Positions 1-7,533 of a DNA stretch of 64,000 nucleotides are shown piece after piece. Made by a program: the position numbers and the translations under genes. A model generated the notes under the pieces. That model saw nothing but the letters and a program-made list of their open reading frames with translations. It did not search any database and was not told where the DNA came from. This DNA comes from Streptomyces rubellomurinus (GTDB taxonomy: Bacteria; Actinomycetota; Actinomycetes; Streptomycetales; Streptomycetaceae), in NCBI RefSeq assembly GCF_000961885.1, contig NZ_JZKH01000020.1:34843-98842 (forward strand), given 5' to 3'. Positions within the stretch are counted from its first letter, which is position 1. Each line of letters begins with the position of its first letter.

Positions 1-1208
1 GACTCGGCGAGCCAGCTGCGCCCGGCGCGCAGCCCGTCGAGCAGCGCGTCCCGGGTCAGGTCCTCGGCGAGGACCACGTTGTGCGGGGAGCCGATCACCT
101 GCGGGGCGCTGTGCGCGTCGCTGTTGCCCATCGCGGGCGTCCAGGACCGGCCGTGCCGCAGGGCGACGGCGAGCTGCGCGTCCCAGGTGTCGACGGCCGA
201 CTCGTCGTCGTACGTCCAGGGACCGTTCCACACCTCGACGGCGTCGGCCTGCTCGTAGCCGAACTTCCACTGGCAGGCGACGTACGGGCAGTACGGGTGC
301 GCGGGCACCACCAGGCCGCCGGAGCGGTGGACCTGGCGGACGAAGCGCGGGTACTCCTCGTCGCGGGAGCGGTAGCGCCAGTCGACGAACTCGCCGGCCG
401 GCAGGCCGAGGGCGAGCCAGTGGCCGTTGCGGGTGGTGACCTCCTCGCCGGTCAGGATCAGCAGGTCCGGGCCGGCCAGCGGGCCCCAGACGGCGTGCGA
501 GGAACTGGTGTTGTGGTCGGTCGAGACGATGAAGTCCAGGCCGGCCTCGCGGGCCCCGGCGGCCACCTCCGCCGGGAGCCGCCGGCCGTCCGAGTGCACG
601 GTGTGCAGGTGGCAGTCGCCGCGGTACCAGGCCCGGCCGCGGCCGCGGGCGCGCTCCGGCGGGTAGTGCGGGGTGAACTCCGGGCCGGGCTCGCCGAACC
701 GGAGGGTGACCTGGACGCGATAGTCCAGGCCCTGCGGGGCCACCTGGTAGGGGCCGAGCACGATGTGCCAGGTCCCCGGGTTGATCGGGCCGGGCAGGTA
801 GCCGGGGGTCGCGGCGTCGCGGGCCACGCTGAACTCGGTGCGGAAGCCGCCGGACCAGCCGCGGAAGCCGTCGCTGCCGAGGTCGGTGCCGCGCTCGTCG
901 AAGATGCCGATGTCGCAGGAGTTGCCGGGGGTGCCGGCCGGGACGGGCGGCTTGTCGTAGCCGTAGGAGACGGCGATCTCCCGGACGCCGTCCGGGACTT
1001 CGACCGGGAGGTAGACGAAGTCGGGGGCGCCGGTGGGGAGATGGCCGGTGAGGGTGAAGGTCCGGTCGGCGGGGGCGTCGGCGGCCGCCGCGGTGGTGGC
1101 GGCGAGCGAGAGAGCGGTGGCGGCACCGGTGGCGAGGGTGCCGCGCAGGACGGTCCGGCGGTCGGGGCGTGGCGCGGGTGCGGGTGCGGGTGCGGGATCG
1201 GTGGGCAT
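1..1208 (-). CDS. CehA/McbA-type metallohydrolase, PHP domain (3' end cut by window)
   Basis: The gene runs off the left edge, so the C-terminus is missing; 402 codons are visible. The N-terminus has a twin-arginine export signal (RRTVLRG, then a hydrophobic Ala-rich stretch), so it is probably exported by Tat. Residues ~45-190 look like a beta-sandwich domain. A PHP metal-dependent phosphoesterase-like domain follows, with the metal-ligand motifs GDCHLHTVHSDG, STDHN, PAHPYC and GNSDAH in the order seen in CehA/McbA carbamate- and ester-hydrolysing enzymes. The ATG at 1208 is chosen because the signal peptide starts there. It is divergent from the polysaccharide deacetylase, with 214 bp between them. 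The family call is solid; the substrate is unknown. Confidence 0.85.
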   Translation of the reverse strand, partial: MPTDPAPAPAPAPRPDRRTVLRGTLATGAATALSLAATTAAAADAPADRTFTLTGHLPTGAPDFVYLPVEVPDGVREIAVSYGYDKPPVPAGTPGNSCDIGIFDERGTDLGSDGFRGWSGGFRTEFSVARDAATPGYLPGPINPGTWHIVLGPYQVAPQGLDYRVQVTLRFGEPGPEFTPHYPPERARGRGRAWYRGDCHLHTVHSDGRRLPAEVAAGAREAGLDFIVSTDHNTSSSHAVWGPLAGPDLLILTGEEVTTRNGHWLALGLPAGEFVDWRYRSRDEEYPRFVRQVHRSGGLVVPAHPYCPYVACQWKFGYEQADAVEVWNGPWTYDDESAVDTWDAQLAVALRHGRSWTPAMGNSDAHSAPQVIGSPHNVVLAEDLTRDALLDGLRAGRSWLAE

Positions 1209-1422
1209 CGGGGCCTCCGGGGTGGCGGCGGGCGGGTCGCTCGCGGACCTACCCCGGGGGGTGAACCGGCGGTGAGGCGCGGCCCACCGGGGCGGGGCGA
1301 GCCGGTGAAGGGGGCCGGACGGGGGTGGGCCGGGGGGCCGGGGGAGTGGAGTTGCGGGGTGTGACGATTCATCGGTACATGGTTCGTGGGTACGGGAAGC
1401 CGGGCGTGGAGCGGAGGCGGGT

Positions 1423-2340
1423 GTGGGGCTGAGTCGGCGGGCACTGCTGGCGGCGGTGGCCGGGGGTGCGCTGGCCGGGTGCCGGGCCTCGGGCAGGGCG
1501 GGGCCGGCGGCGGCTCCGGGGAGCCCGTCCGCGACCGCTCCCGCTGCGCCGACGCCGGCGCTGACGCCGACACCGACGCCGGATGCGACGCCCACCGCAA
1601 CGCCGTCCGCGCCGTCCGCGTCCTCCGCTCCGAAGGAGCCGAGCCGGGCGGAGGTGGTCCGGCGCTACGGCGGCGCCGCCCCGGCCGACTGGGGGCTGGA
1701 GGTCCCCGGGGTGATCACCGAACTGCCGGACGGGCAGCGGGCGACGGCGCTCACCTTCGACGCCTGCGGCGGCCCGGGCGGCAACGGCTACGACGCCGCC
1801 CTGATCGACTTCCTGCGCGCGCACGCCGTCCCGGCCACCCTGTTCCTGAACGCCCGCTGGATCGACGCCAACCCGGACGCCTTCGACCAGCTCGCCGCCG
1901 ACCCGCTGTTCGAGATCGGCAACCACGGCACCGTCCACCGCCCGCTCTCGGTCACCGGCCGCTCCGCGTACGGCATCGCCGGCACCCGCGACGTGGGCGA
2001 GGTGTACGACGAGGTCGCGGGCAACGCGCAGAAGCTCGCCGGGCTGCTCGGACGCCCGCCCCGGCTCTTCCGCTCCGGCACCGCGCACTGCGACGACGTG
2101 GCCACCAAGGTGGTCGCCGACCTGGGCGAGCGGGTGGTCGGCTTCTCCGTCAACGGGGACGGCGGCGCCACGCTGAGCGCCGCCGAGGTGCGGCGGGAGG
2201 TGGCGGCGGCCCCGGCCGGCGCGATCGTGATCGGGCACCTGAACCACCCGGGCGGCGGCACCGCCCCCGGGGTGGCGGCGGCGGTGCCGGGGATGCTGGC
2301 GGCGGGGCGGCGGTTCGTCCGGCTGTCGGACGTGCTCTGA
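1423..2340 (+). CDS. Polysaccharide deacetylase family lipoprotein (NodB fold)
   Basis: A 305-residue exported protein. The N-terminus combines a twin-arginine pair (LSRRALL) with a lipobox (LAGC), suggesting a Tat-exported lipoprotein. A Pro/Thr/Ala-rich linker to about residue 70 follows, then a NodB-like domain. Its first motif is TFDACGG rather than the common TFDDGP, but the Asp is kept; EIGNHGTVHRP supplies the two metal-binding histidines and LFRSGTAHCD the third motif. It probably removes acyl groups from a wall or extracellular polysaccharide. GTG at 1423 is preceded by the purine-rich GGAGCGGAGG. A short GC hairpin lies just after the stop. Confidence 0.85.
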   Translation: MGLSRRALLAAVAGGALAGCRASGRAGPAAAPGSPSATAPAAPTPALTPTPTPDATPTATPSAPSASSAPKEPSRAEVVRRYGGAAPADWGLEVPGVITELPDGQRATALTFDACGGPGGNGYDAALIDFLRAHAVPATLFLNARWIDANPDAFDQLAADPLFEIGNHGTVHRPLSVTGRSAYGIAGTRDVGEVYDEVAGNAQKLAGLLGRPPRLFRSGTAHCDDVATKVVADLGERVVGFSVNGDGGATLSAAEVRREVAAAPAGAIVIGHLNHPGGGTAPGVAAAVPGMLAAGRRFVRLSDVL

Positions 2341-2343
2341 GCT

Positions 2344-2361
2344 CCCGCCGCGAGCGGCGGG
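2344..2361. terminator. Short GC-rich hairpin between convergent genes
   Basis: CCCGCCGC (2344-2351) pairs with GCGGCGGG (2354-2361) across a nominal 2-nt loop, just after the deacetylase stop and before the convergent barstar gene. A bidirectional terminator is plausible, but the stem is short. Confidence 0.4.
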
Positions 2362-2377
2362 GTCGGCCGGACCGGGC

Positions 2378-2773
2378 CTATGCGAGGCGCAGGCCGCCCG
2401 GGTGCTCCTCCTCGATGATCCGGACCAGCCAGTCGAAGACGGTCGGCCCCTTCCCGGCCCGGGCGGCGGCCAGGTCGGCGGCGACCTGCTCGCGGTTGGC
2501 CGGGTGGCAGCGGGTCTGCCGCAGCTCCAGCTGGCGGACGGTCTCCGGGTAGCCGAGCCTGCGCCGGGAGGTCTCGTGGTCGCGCCACTCGATGACCCAG
2601 TCGCCGTCGTCGGGCGTGCCGTAGCCGCCGCGCAGACAGTCGGCGAAGGAGTCGAGGTTGCGGCCGAAGTAGCCGTCCACGCCGATCGTCCGCCCGACCG
2701 CGTCCCAGAACTCCTCCAGGCTGCCGATCCCGCTGCCGTCGATCACATAAGTCACCGTCACGGGACCGAGCAT
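2378..2773 (-). CDS. Barstar family protein (ribonuclease-inhibitor fold)
   Basis: A 131-residue cytoplasmic protein with the barstar pattern: a first beta-strand (TYVIDGSGI), a helix holding EEFWDAVGRTIG, then GYFGRNLDSFADCLRGG, the segment that in barstar presents acidic and aromatic residues to the barnase active site. Barstar-like proteins bind and block secreted ribonuclease toxins. No barnase-like gene is adjacent, so it may be an orphan immunity protein. ATG at 2773 is used; an in-frame GTG lies four codons in. It converges with the deacetylase gene. Confidence 0.85.
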   Translation of the reverse strand: MLGPVTVTYVIDGSGIGSLEEFWDAVGRTIGVDGYFGRNLDSFADCLRGGYGTPDDGDWVIEWRDHETSRRRLGYPETVRQLELRQTRCHPANREQVAADLAAARAGKGPTVFDWLVRIIEEEHPGGLRLA

Positions 2774-2827
2774 ATGCCGCCGGCCCGTTCGTCGAACGCC
2801 TGAACGGCGGAGGGGTGGCGGGCGGCG

Positions 2828-3481
2828 TTACGGGGTGACGGCGATGGCAGTGGCGAGCAGGCCGTCGCGCACCGCCCAGCGGCCGTCGAAGCCGTCCAGC
2901 CGCCGCCCGCCGACCTCCGGGCCGGGGACCAGCAGGCGGGCCGTGAAGGTGCCGTCCGGGGCGAGGGTCAGCTCGGCCTCGCTGAACTCCAGGAACTTCA
3001 GGGTCAGCGGGAACCAGGCCTTGTAGACGGCCTCCTTGGCGCTGAACAGGATGCGGTCCCACGGGACGTCCGGCCGCGCGGCGCTCAGTTCGGCGAGCCG
3101 GCGCTGTTCGGCCGGCAGCGCGATCACCTCCTGGACGCCCTCGGGCAGCGGCAGCGCCGGCTCGGCGTCGATGCCGATCGAGGCCAGCTCGCCGGCCCGG
3201 GCGACGGCGGCGGCGCGGAAGCCGTCGCAGTGGGTGAGGCTGCCGACCACGCCGTCCGGCCAGCTCGGGGTGCCGCGCAGACCGGGGACGAGCGGCTGGT
3301 ACGGGACGCCGATCCGGGTGAGGGCGGCGCGGGCGCAGTGCCGGACGGTGGTGAACTCGCGGCGGCGCTTGTCCACGGCCCGGGCGACCACGGCCTCCTC
3401 GGCGGGTTCCAGCCGGGCCTCCGGCGGGTCGTCGTAGGCCACCTCGGTCGCGACGACGTCCGGCAGCAGGTCCCCGATCAT
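2828..3481 (-). CDS. 4'-phosphopantetheinyl transferase (EntD/Sfp superfamily)
   Basis: A 217-residue enzyme that moves the phosphopantetheine arm of CoA to a serine on carrier proteins of polyketide, peptide or siderophore synthases. The signature is clear: SLTHCDGFRAAAV (substrate-binding strand), SIGIDAEP (Mg-binding acidic pair) and FSAKEAVYKAWFP (W/FxxKE(A/S)xxK motif). Length and N-terminal layout match the EntD-like subgroup. ATG at 3481 is preceded by GGGGGAACGC, while in-frame sequence further upstream is not PPTase-like. No synthase gene is in the window, so it probably serves carrier proteins encoded elsewhere. Confidence 0.9.
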   Translation of the reverse strand: MIGDLLPDVVATEVAYDDPPEARLEPAEEAVVARAVDKRRREFTTVRHCARAALTRIGVPYQPLVPGLRGTPSWPDGVVGSLTHCDGFRAAAVARAGELASIGIDAEPALPLPEGVQEVIALPAEQRRLAELSAARPDVPWDRILFSAKEAVYKAWFPLTLKFLEFSEAELTLAPDGTFTARLLVPGPEVGGRRLDGFDGRWAVRDGLLATAIAVTP

Positions 3482-3558
3482 GCGTTCCCCCCTCGGGCTC
3501 GCGCGCGGGTGGGTCGCCGCGCGGGACGAGCCTAACCCCAGACGGACCGCCGCTGCCG

Positions 3559-3765
3559 CTACTGCCCGAGAAGCCGGGCGAAGTCCAGGCCGAGGCTGCC
3601 CAGGACGGGGAGCGCGCCGAGGTCGGTGACGCCGCCGACCGGGATGCTGTAGCCCTGGTTGACCTCGCGGGGCCGGGCGTCGGCGGCCGCGGCGGGTGCG
3701 GCGGAAGCGGCGGCGGCCGGGAGCAGGACGGTGCCGAGGAGCAGGGCGGCGAGTGCGGTGCGCAT
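3559..3765 (-). CDS. Small secreted protein of unknown function
   Basis: A 68-residue precursor with a clean Sec signal peptide (MRTALAALLLGTVLLPAAAASA). The mature part is only ~45 residues and ends in a Gly/Leu/Pro-rich stretch without cysteines (VGGVTDLGALPVLGSLGLD). It is smaller than a chaplin and lacks the chaplin core, so I do not assign it there. It diverges from the papain-inhibitor-like gene across ~300 bp that contains a DasR-like box; both products are secreted and might share control. Confidence 0.65.
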   Translation of the reverse strand: MRTALAALLLGTVLLPAAAASAAPAAAADARPREVNQGYSIPVGGVTDLGALPVLGSLGLDFARLLGQ

Positions 3766-4062
3766 CTGGCGGGGCCTCCGGGGGCGGGCGGTGGTGCCGG
3801 GTGTGCCGGTGGTGACGTGCCCTCAACTCCCTTGGCGGCCATTCGGTCACGCATCTTCGCCTCTTCGGCGGCATTGGTAAAGATCTCTCCCTTGTGTTCA
3901 TGCCAACACGGCAGAGGTCTGGACCGTGCCCGCATCGATTGCCTACGTTCGGTTGGTCCGATAGCGCATCGAGCCGGCCCGGGGTCGGTGGCACCCCCGT
4001 GCGCTATCGGCGTCTCTCTCTGTCATGAGCACGTCATTCGACTGATCGACCGGAGGGGAACC
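3766..4062. promoter_or_regulatory. Divergent promoter region between two secreted-protein genes
   Basis: This 297-bp gap is less GC-rich than its neighbours and has no convincing gene. It holds the DasR-like box at 3913-3928 and, at its right end, the ribosome site GGAGGGGAA for the inhibitor gene. A GATAGCGCA...TGCGCTATCG near-inverted repeat (about 3959-4009) brackets a GC-rich centre and may be an additional regulatory or hairpin element. Confidence 0.5.
3913..3928. promoter_or_regulatory. DasR/chitinase-type operator-like box
   Basis: AGAGGTCTGGACCGTG resembles the DasR-responsive element (consensus AGTGGTCTAGACCACT), and its reverse strand contains GGTCCAGACCT, like the direct repeats known from Streptomyces chitinase promoters. 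It lies 135 bp upstream of the papain-inhibitor-like gene and 148 bp upstream of the divergent small secreted gene. Assignment is by eye only. Confidence 0.45.
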
Positions 4063-4548
4063 ATGCGTGCCGTCAGCAAGAACCTCAGGATCCTCGTGGG
4101 CGCACCGCTCGCCGCCGCCGCCCTGCTCGCCCTGACCGCAGGCAGCGCGAGCGCGGCCATCCCGATCAACAAGCCGATGACCGGCAAGGCGACGTACTAC
4201 ACCGACGCGGGCTACGGCGCCTGCGGCACCCAGATCAACGCCTCCAGTCAGCTGCTGGTCGCCGTTCCGCGCAGCTGGTGGACCTCCGCCAACCCCAACA
4301 ACGACCCGCTCTGCCAGGGCATTTCGGTCAAGGTGACGTACCAGGGCAAGACCGTCACCGTTCCGGTCAAGGACCAGTGCCCCTCCTGCGACGCCACGCA
4401 CATCGACCTCAGCAAGCCCGCCTTCGCCCGGCTCGCCCCGCTCGACAAGGGCGTCATCAGCGGGCTCACCTGGCAGTTCGTCAGGACCGGCGTGAACGGG
4501 AAGACCGTCGAGCTCTCCGCCCCGGTCACCGCCGACACCCTCGGCTGA
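4063..4548 (+). CDS. Secreted cysteine/serine protease inhibitor, papain-inhibitor (SPI) type
   Basis: A 161-residue secreted protein. A Sec signal peptide ends near SASAA; the mature part starts at AIPINKPMTGKATYYTD and forms one double-psi beta-barrel, the fold of expansin/RlpA domains. The Cys pattern (YGACGTQ, PLCQGI, DQCPSCDATHIDLS) and length match the Streptomyces papain-inhibitor family, which blocks cysteine and serine endopeptidases outside the cell. DATHIDLS is the conserved barrel motif shared with expansins. ATG at 4063 follows GGAGGGGAA. A very strong terminator follows, so it is transcribed alone. Inhibitor activity is inferred from family resemblance. Confidence 0.85.
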   Translation: MRAVSKNLRILVGAPLAAAALLALTAGSASAAIPINKPMTGKATYYTDAGYGACGTQINASSQLLVAVPRSWWTSANPNNDPLCQGISVKVTYQGKTVTVPVKDQCPSCDATHIDLSKPAFARLAPLDKGVISGLTWQFVRTGVNGKTVELSAPVTADTLG

Positions 4549-4568
4549 CCCGGGGCCGACGAGCCTGG

Positions 4569-4608
4569 CGCCCGCCCGCCCCCGCAGCGCCGCGGGGGCG
4601 GGCGGGCG
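4569..4608 (+). terminator. Strong intrinsic terminator after the inhibitor gene
   Basis: A perfect 17-bp GC stem: 4569-4585 pairs with 4592-4608 across a 6-nt loop, 20 nt past the stop codon. Confidence 0.85.
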
Positions 4609-4660
4609 TCCGGCCGTTCGGCGGCGCTCCGTGGTGCGCGGAAGGTGCCGAGGCGGCAGC

Positions 4661-5632
4661 GTGGTGGGCGTGTACGGAAGAGCCCTGGCGGCCGTGGGGG
4701 CCGCGTTGCTGCTGTGCGCGCCCGGCGGGCAGGCCACCGGGAAGTCGCCCGGATGGGCCATCGCGGCCGTCGACCAGGGCTCCCGGCGGGTGCTGGTGCT
4801 GCAGAGCGCCGAGGAGCTGATGCCCTACCAGGGGCCGGACCGGCTGCCCGTGTGGTGGAGCTGGAGCGCCGACCGGGAGCCCGAGCTGGCCGACCTGCGG
4901 CCGGCCCGGAGCTGGACCGACCCGGACGAGGCCAAGAGCCGGGTCCGGCAGGGCCGCCGGCACCTGATCGCCACCGCCTCCGGCGGCCTCGCCGTCGTCG
5001 TCGACACCGCCACCCGCCGGGTCCGCTGGGCGGCGGACCTCGGCGCCGCCGCCAACCCGCACAGCATCGAGCTGCTGCCGGACGGCAACGTCGCGGTCGC
5101 GGCGAGCACCGGCGGCTGGGTCCGGCTGTACGCGGCCTCGCAGGGCCCGCGCGCCGCCCGGTACGCCGACCACCCGCTGCCGGGCGCGCACGGCGTGCAG
5201 TGGGACGAGCGGACCGGGCTGCTCTGGGCGCTCGGCGAGGACGCGCTGGTCGCACTGCGGGTCGGCGGCACCCCGGCCGAGCCCGCCCTGACCCCGGTCC
5301 GCCGGGTGCCGCTGCCGGACCGGGGCGGGCACGACCTGGCGCCGGTGCTTGCCGAACCCGGCCGGTTCTGGGTGAGCACCCTGCGGCACCTGTACCGGTA
5401 CGACCCGGCCGCCGACACCTTCGCCCCCGTCCGGCTGGCCGATCCGGCCGCCGAGCGGGACGTCAAGAGCATCGGCGACGAGCCCTTCACCGGCCGGCTG
5501 CTGACCGTCGCGCCCGATCACCAGGGGTCGTGCGACTGGTGCACCTCGGTGATCACCCTGCACCGGCCCGAGGGCGTACGGGTGCTGCGCGGCGCGCGGC
5601 TGTACAAGGCGAGGTGGTGGAGTGCTCTTTAG
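4661..5632 (+). CDS. Secreted DUF6528-type beta-propeller-like protein
   Basis: About 323 residues. A hydrophobic N-terminal signal (ALAAVGAALLLCAPGG) precedes repeated strand motifs such as WAIAAVDQGSRRVLVL, HLIATASGGLAVVVD and NPHSIELLPDGNVAVAAS, each ending in a D/N-rich turn, as in propeller folds. This matches the actinobacterial DUF6528 family, whose function is unknown. Several GTG codons could start it (4631, 4661, 4664, 4670); 4661 is chosen because GAGG sits a few bases upstream and the signal peptide follows soon after. The strong terminator before it makes it a separate transcription unit. Confidence 0.75.
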   Translation: MVGVYGRALAAVGAALLLCAPGGQATGKSPGWAIAAVDQGSRRVLVLQSAEELMPYQGPDRLPVWWSWSADREPELADLRPARSWTDPDEAKSRVRQGRRHLIATASGGLAVVVDTATRRVRWAADLGAAANPHSIELLPDGNVAVAASTGGWVRLYAASQGPRAARYADHPLPGAHGVQWDERTGLLWALGEDALVALRVGGTPAEPALTPVRRVPLPDRGGHDLAPVLAEPGRFWVSTLRHLYRYDPAADTFAPVRLADPAAERDVKSIGDEPFTGRLLTVAPDHQGSCDWCTSVITLHRPEGVRVLRGARLYKARWWSAL

Positions 5633-5896
5633 CATACCGGTGACGCTCGGTAGTCGTTTTTCCGGCCCGGGTCGGCGATACCACCCGATTCGGCGAAGGC
5701 ATTCGGCTGATGGGGCATATTGTGTACCCCGGCAAACTACTCCAATGGAAGTCAGTTTCCGGTCCACCTCCGGAAACCATCTGCCGACCCGCGTCGACTG
5801 GGATAGCGTCGAAGGCGTCGGGGGGTCGACACCGAGTCCGGTGCATTCGTACACCAGCCAGCAGGCCGTCATGGCAGTCACGGCCGGAATACCGTC

Positions 5897-6265
5897 ATGG
5901 AGAAAAGCATGTCGAAGATGCGGGACAGGCAGAACGCACAAGCAGAACGGCGCACCGGGAATTCCGTGGCGGAAAGCCGGTCGGAGGTCATCGACGACCT
6001 GCAGCTCGCGGTGGACTCGCTCGCCGCGTTCCCGGCGCGCACCGCCGCCGGCGGCGCGGACGTCACCGAACGGCTCGCGGCCGTCGCCGACCTGTGCCGC
6101 TCGGTGGACGCCGTGCTCGACAGCCTGGTCGTGCAGGCCGCCGCCGAGGCCGCCGAGGAGGGCTGGACCGCCGCCCGGATGGCGGCCGAACACTCCGGCT
6201 ACTACGCCCGGTTGCGGCGCGCCCTGCTCCCGGCCGGGGCCGGCGCCGGGCTGACGGAGCAGTGA
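5897..6265 (+). CDS. Small helical hypothetical protein, partner of thioesterase gene
   Basis: A 122-residue, mostly helical, soluble protein that I do not recognise. The first ~30 residues are charged (MRDRQNAQAERR); the rest has regular Ala/Leu heptads (DDLQLAVDSLAAF, RLAAVADLCRSVDAVLDSLV), suggesting a helical bundle. Its stop overlaps the thioesterase start (GTGA), so the two are translationally coupled and probably work together. Another ATG lies at 5909. The 264 bp upstream are unusually AT-rich for this genome and likely hold the promoter. Confidence 0.65.
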   Translation: MEKSMSKMRDRQNAQAERRTGNSVAESRSEVIDDLQLAVDSLAAFPARTAAGGADVTERLAAVADLCRSVDAVLDSLVVQAAAEAAEEGWTAARMAAEHSGYYARLRRALLPAGAGAGLTEQ

Positions 6266-6813
6266 GCGCGTCGAGCCCGGTCGGGCACGTGCTGTCCTGC
6301 TCCACCCGCTGGAGCGACGTCGACGAGAACGGGCACATCAACAACGCCCGGCTGGTCGGCTACATCCAGGAGGGGATTTACGACCTGTTCCGCCACCACG
6401 CGACCGCCGTCCGGGAATCCCTGTTCCCGTCCGGATTCATTATCGCGCGGCACGAGATCGATTATCTAGAGCAGTTGCACCACCAGCCCGAGCCGTTGTC
6501 CGTGCGGTTGACGGTCGAACGGCTCGGCCGGAGTTCCGCGCACGTCGAGGTGAATGTCCTCCGCGAACCGCGCACCTTTATGCGGGCGCGCACCGTCGTG
6601 GTCGCCCGGGACCGCGAATCCGGCCGGTCGCGCAAACTCAGCCCGGGCGAGCGGCGCTTTCTCGCGGGCTTTATGCCGGAGGACGCGCGGGCCGCCGAGG
6701 CCGCGGCCACCGCCCCGGCCGGCATGCCGGCCCAGCGGGGCCCGGCCCGCAGCGGTGGCAGAGTGTCATCGCCGCTGCGCCCGCGCCGGCGCTGCCGCAC
6801 CTCGGCCGGCTGA
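6262..6813 (+). CDS. Acyl-CoA thioesterase, hot-dog fold (4HBT family)
   Basis: A 183-residue protein. The first ~140 residues are a 4HBT hot-dog domain: STRWSDVDENGHINNARLV is the signature helix region with the catalytic-type Asp, followed by strands (IIARHEIDYLEQL, FMRARTVVVARDRESGR). Such enzymes hydrolyse acyl-CoA or acyl-carrier thioesters. The last ~40 residues are basic, Pro/Arg-rich and probably disordered. GTG at 6262 overlaps the previous stop by four bases. Codon use is atypical, with several AT-ending codons (ATT, TTT, TAT), unlike the neighbours, which hints at transfer together with the upstream gene. Confidence 0.85.
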   Translation: MSASSPVGHVLSCSTRWSDVDENGHINNARLVGYIQEGIYDLFRHHATAVRESLFPSGFIIARHEIDYLEQLHHQPEPLSVRLTVERLGRSSAHVEVNVLREPRTFMRARTVVVARDRESGRSRKLSPGERRFLAGFMPEDARAAEAAATAPAGMPAQRGPARSGGRVSSPLRPRRRCRTSAG

Positions 6814-6852
6814 GCCGCCCCAGGGCCCCTCGGGCCCGGGCCCGGCGGCGTC

Positions 6853-6872
6853 CCGTGCCGGCCACGGCACGG
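6853..6872 (+). terminator. Hairpin after the thioesterase gene
   Basis: CCGTGCCG (6853-6860) pairs with CGGCACGG (6865-6872) across a GCCA loop, 40 bp past the thioesterase stop. Nothing else is recognisable in the 290-bp gap up to 7103. Confidence 0.6.
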
Positions 6873-7103
6873 ACCGGCGGCGTGATCGACAACGGCGTCG
6901 ATCCGCCCGTCCGGTCCTCCTCCCGGCCCTCCCTCCCGGCTCCCCTTCCGTTTCCCTCCCCGGTCCCGCTTCCCGGGCCGCTCGCCCGGGCTCGGCGGCG
7001 GCGGGCCGCAGTACGCTGAGCAGGACGGGCCCCGGAGCGTCCCACGGGGGTCGGGCGCGCGGGGGTCCCGCCGGTCGCCCTCGACCGGAAGGAGGAGGAC
7101 GCG

Positions 7104-7499
7104 ATGACCATCAGCCGGGAGGACTTCCTCGCCCGCGTCGTCGAACGCGGCGAGTACCGGGGCGAGGCCGAGGCGGACCACGCGGCCCGGGTGGTGCTCG
7201 GGCTGCTCGGCGAGCACCTGGTGGGCGCCGAGCGCGCCGAGCTCGCCGACGCCCTGCCGGAGGCCTACGCCGGACCGCTGCGCGACGCCGGGCCCGCCTG
7301 CGAACCGCTGACCGCCGAACGCTTCGTCCAGGCCGTGGTCGGCTGGATCGACGGCGCGACGGCGGCCACCGCGCAGTGGGACATCGGGGCGGTGCTCAGC
7401 ACCCTCGCGGACCTGGTGCCCGGGCAGCTGGTCGACCGGGTGGTCGAGCAGCTCCCGGACGGCTACGACCTGCTGTTCGGGCACCCGCTGCCGGCCTGA
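7104..7499 (+). CDS. DUF2267 domain-containing protein
   Basis: A 131-residue soluble helical protein fitting DUF2267, a small family with two repeated helical motifs. The seen pattern is REDFLARVVERGEYRGEAEADHAARVVLGLLGEHL, read as two helices, and later AERFVQAVVGWIDGA and LVDRVVEQLPDGYDLLF. In other bacteria such proteins often accompany stress genes, but no molecular role is established. ATG at 7104 has the excellent ribosome site GGAAGGAGGAGG. It converges with the ROK kinase gene. Confidence 0.85.
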   Translation: MTISREDFLARVVERGEYRGEAEADHAARVVLGLLGEHLVGAERAELADALPEAYAGPLRDAGPACEPLTAERFVQAVVGWIDGATAATAQWDIGAVLSTLADLVPGQLVDRVVEQLPDGYDLLFGHPLPA

Positions 7500-7533
7500 G
7501 GGACCCGCGCGGGGCCTGCCCGGGAGCCCCTCC

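Noticed and set aside
458..1600. Long minus-strand frame overlapping the PHP metallohydrolase and deacetylase
   Set aside because: Pro/Ser/Arg-rich sequence with no motif; the metallohydrolase frame beside it has complete metal motifs and a Tat signal.
3817..4062. N-terminal extension of the papain-inhibitor-like protein
   Set aside because: It would remove the signal peptide from the N-terminus; ATG 4063 has a strong ribosome site.
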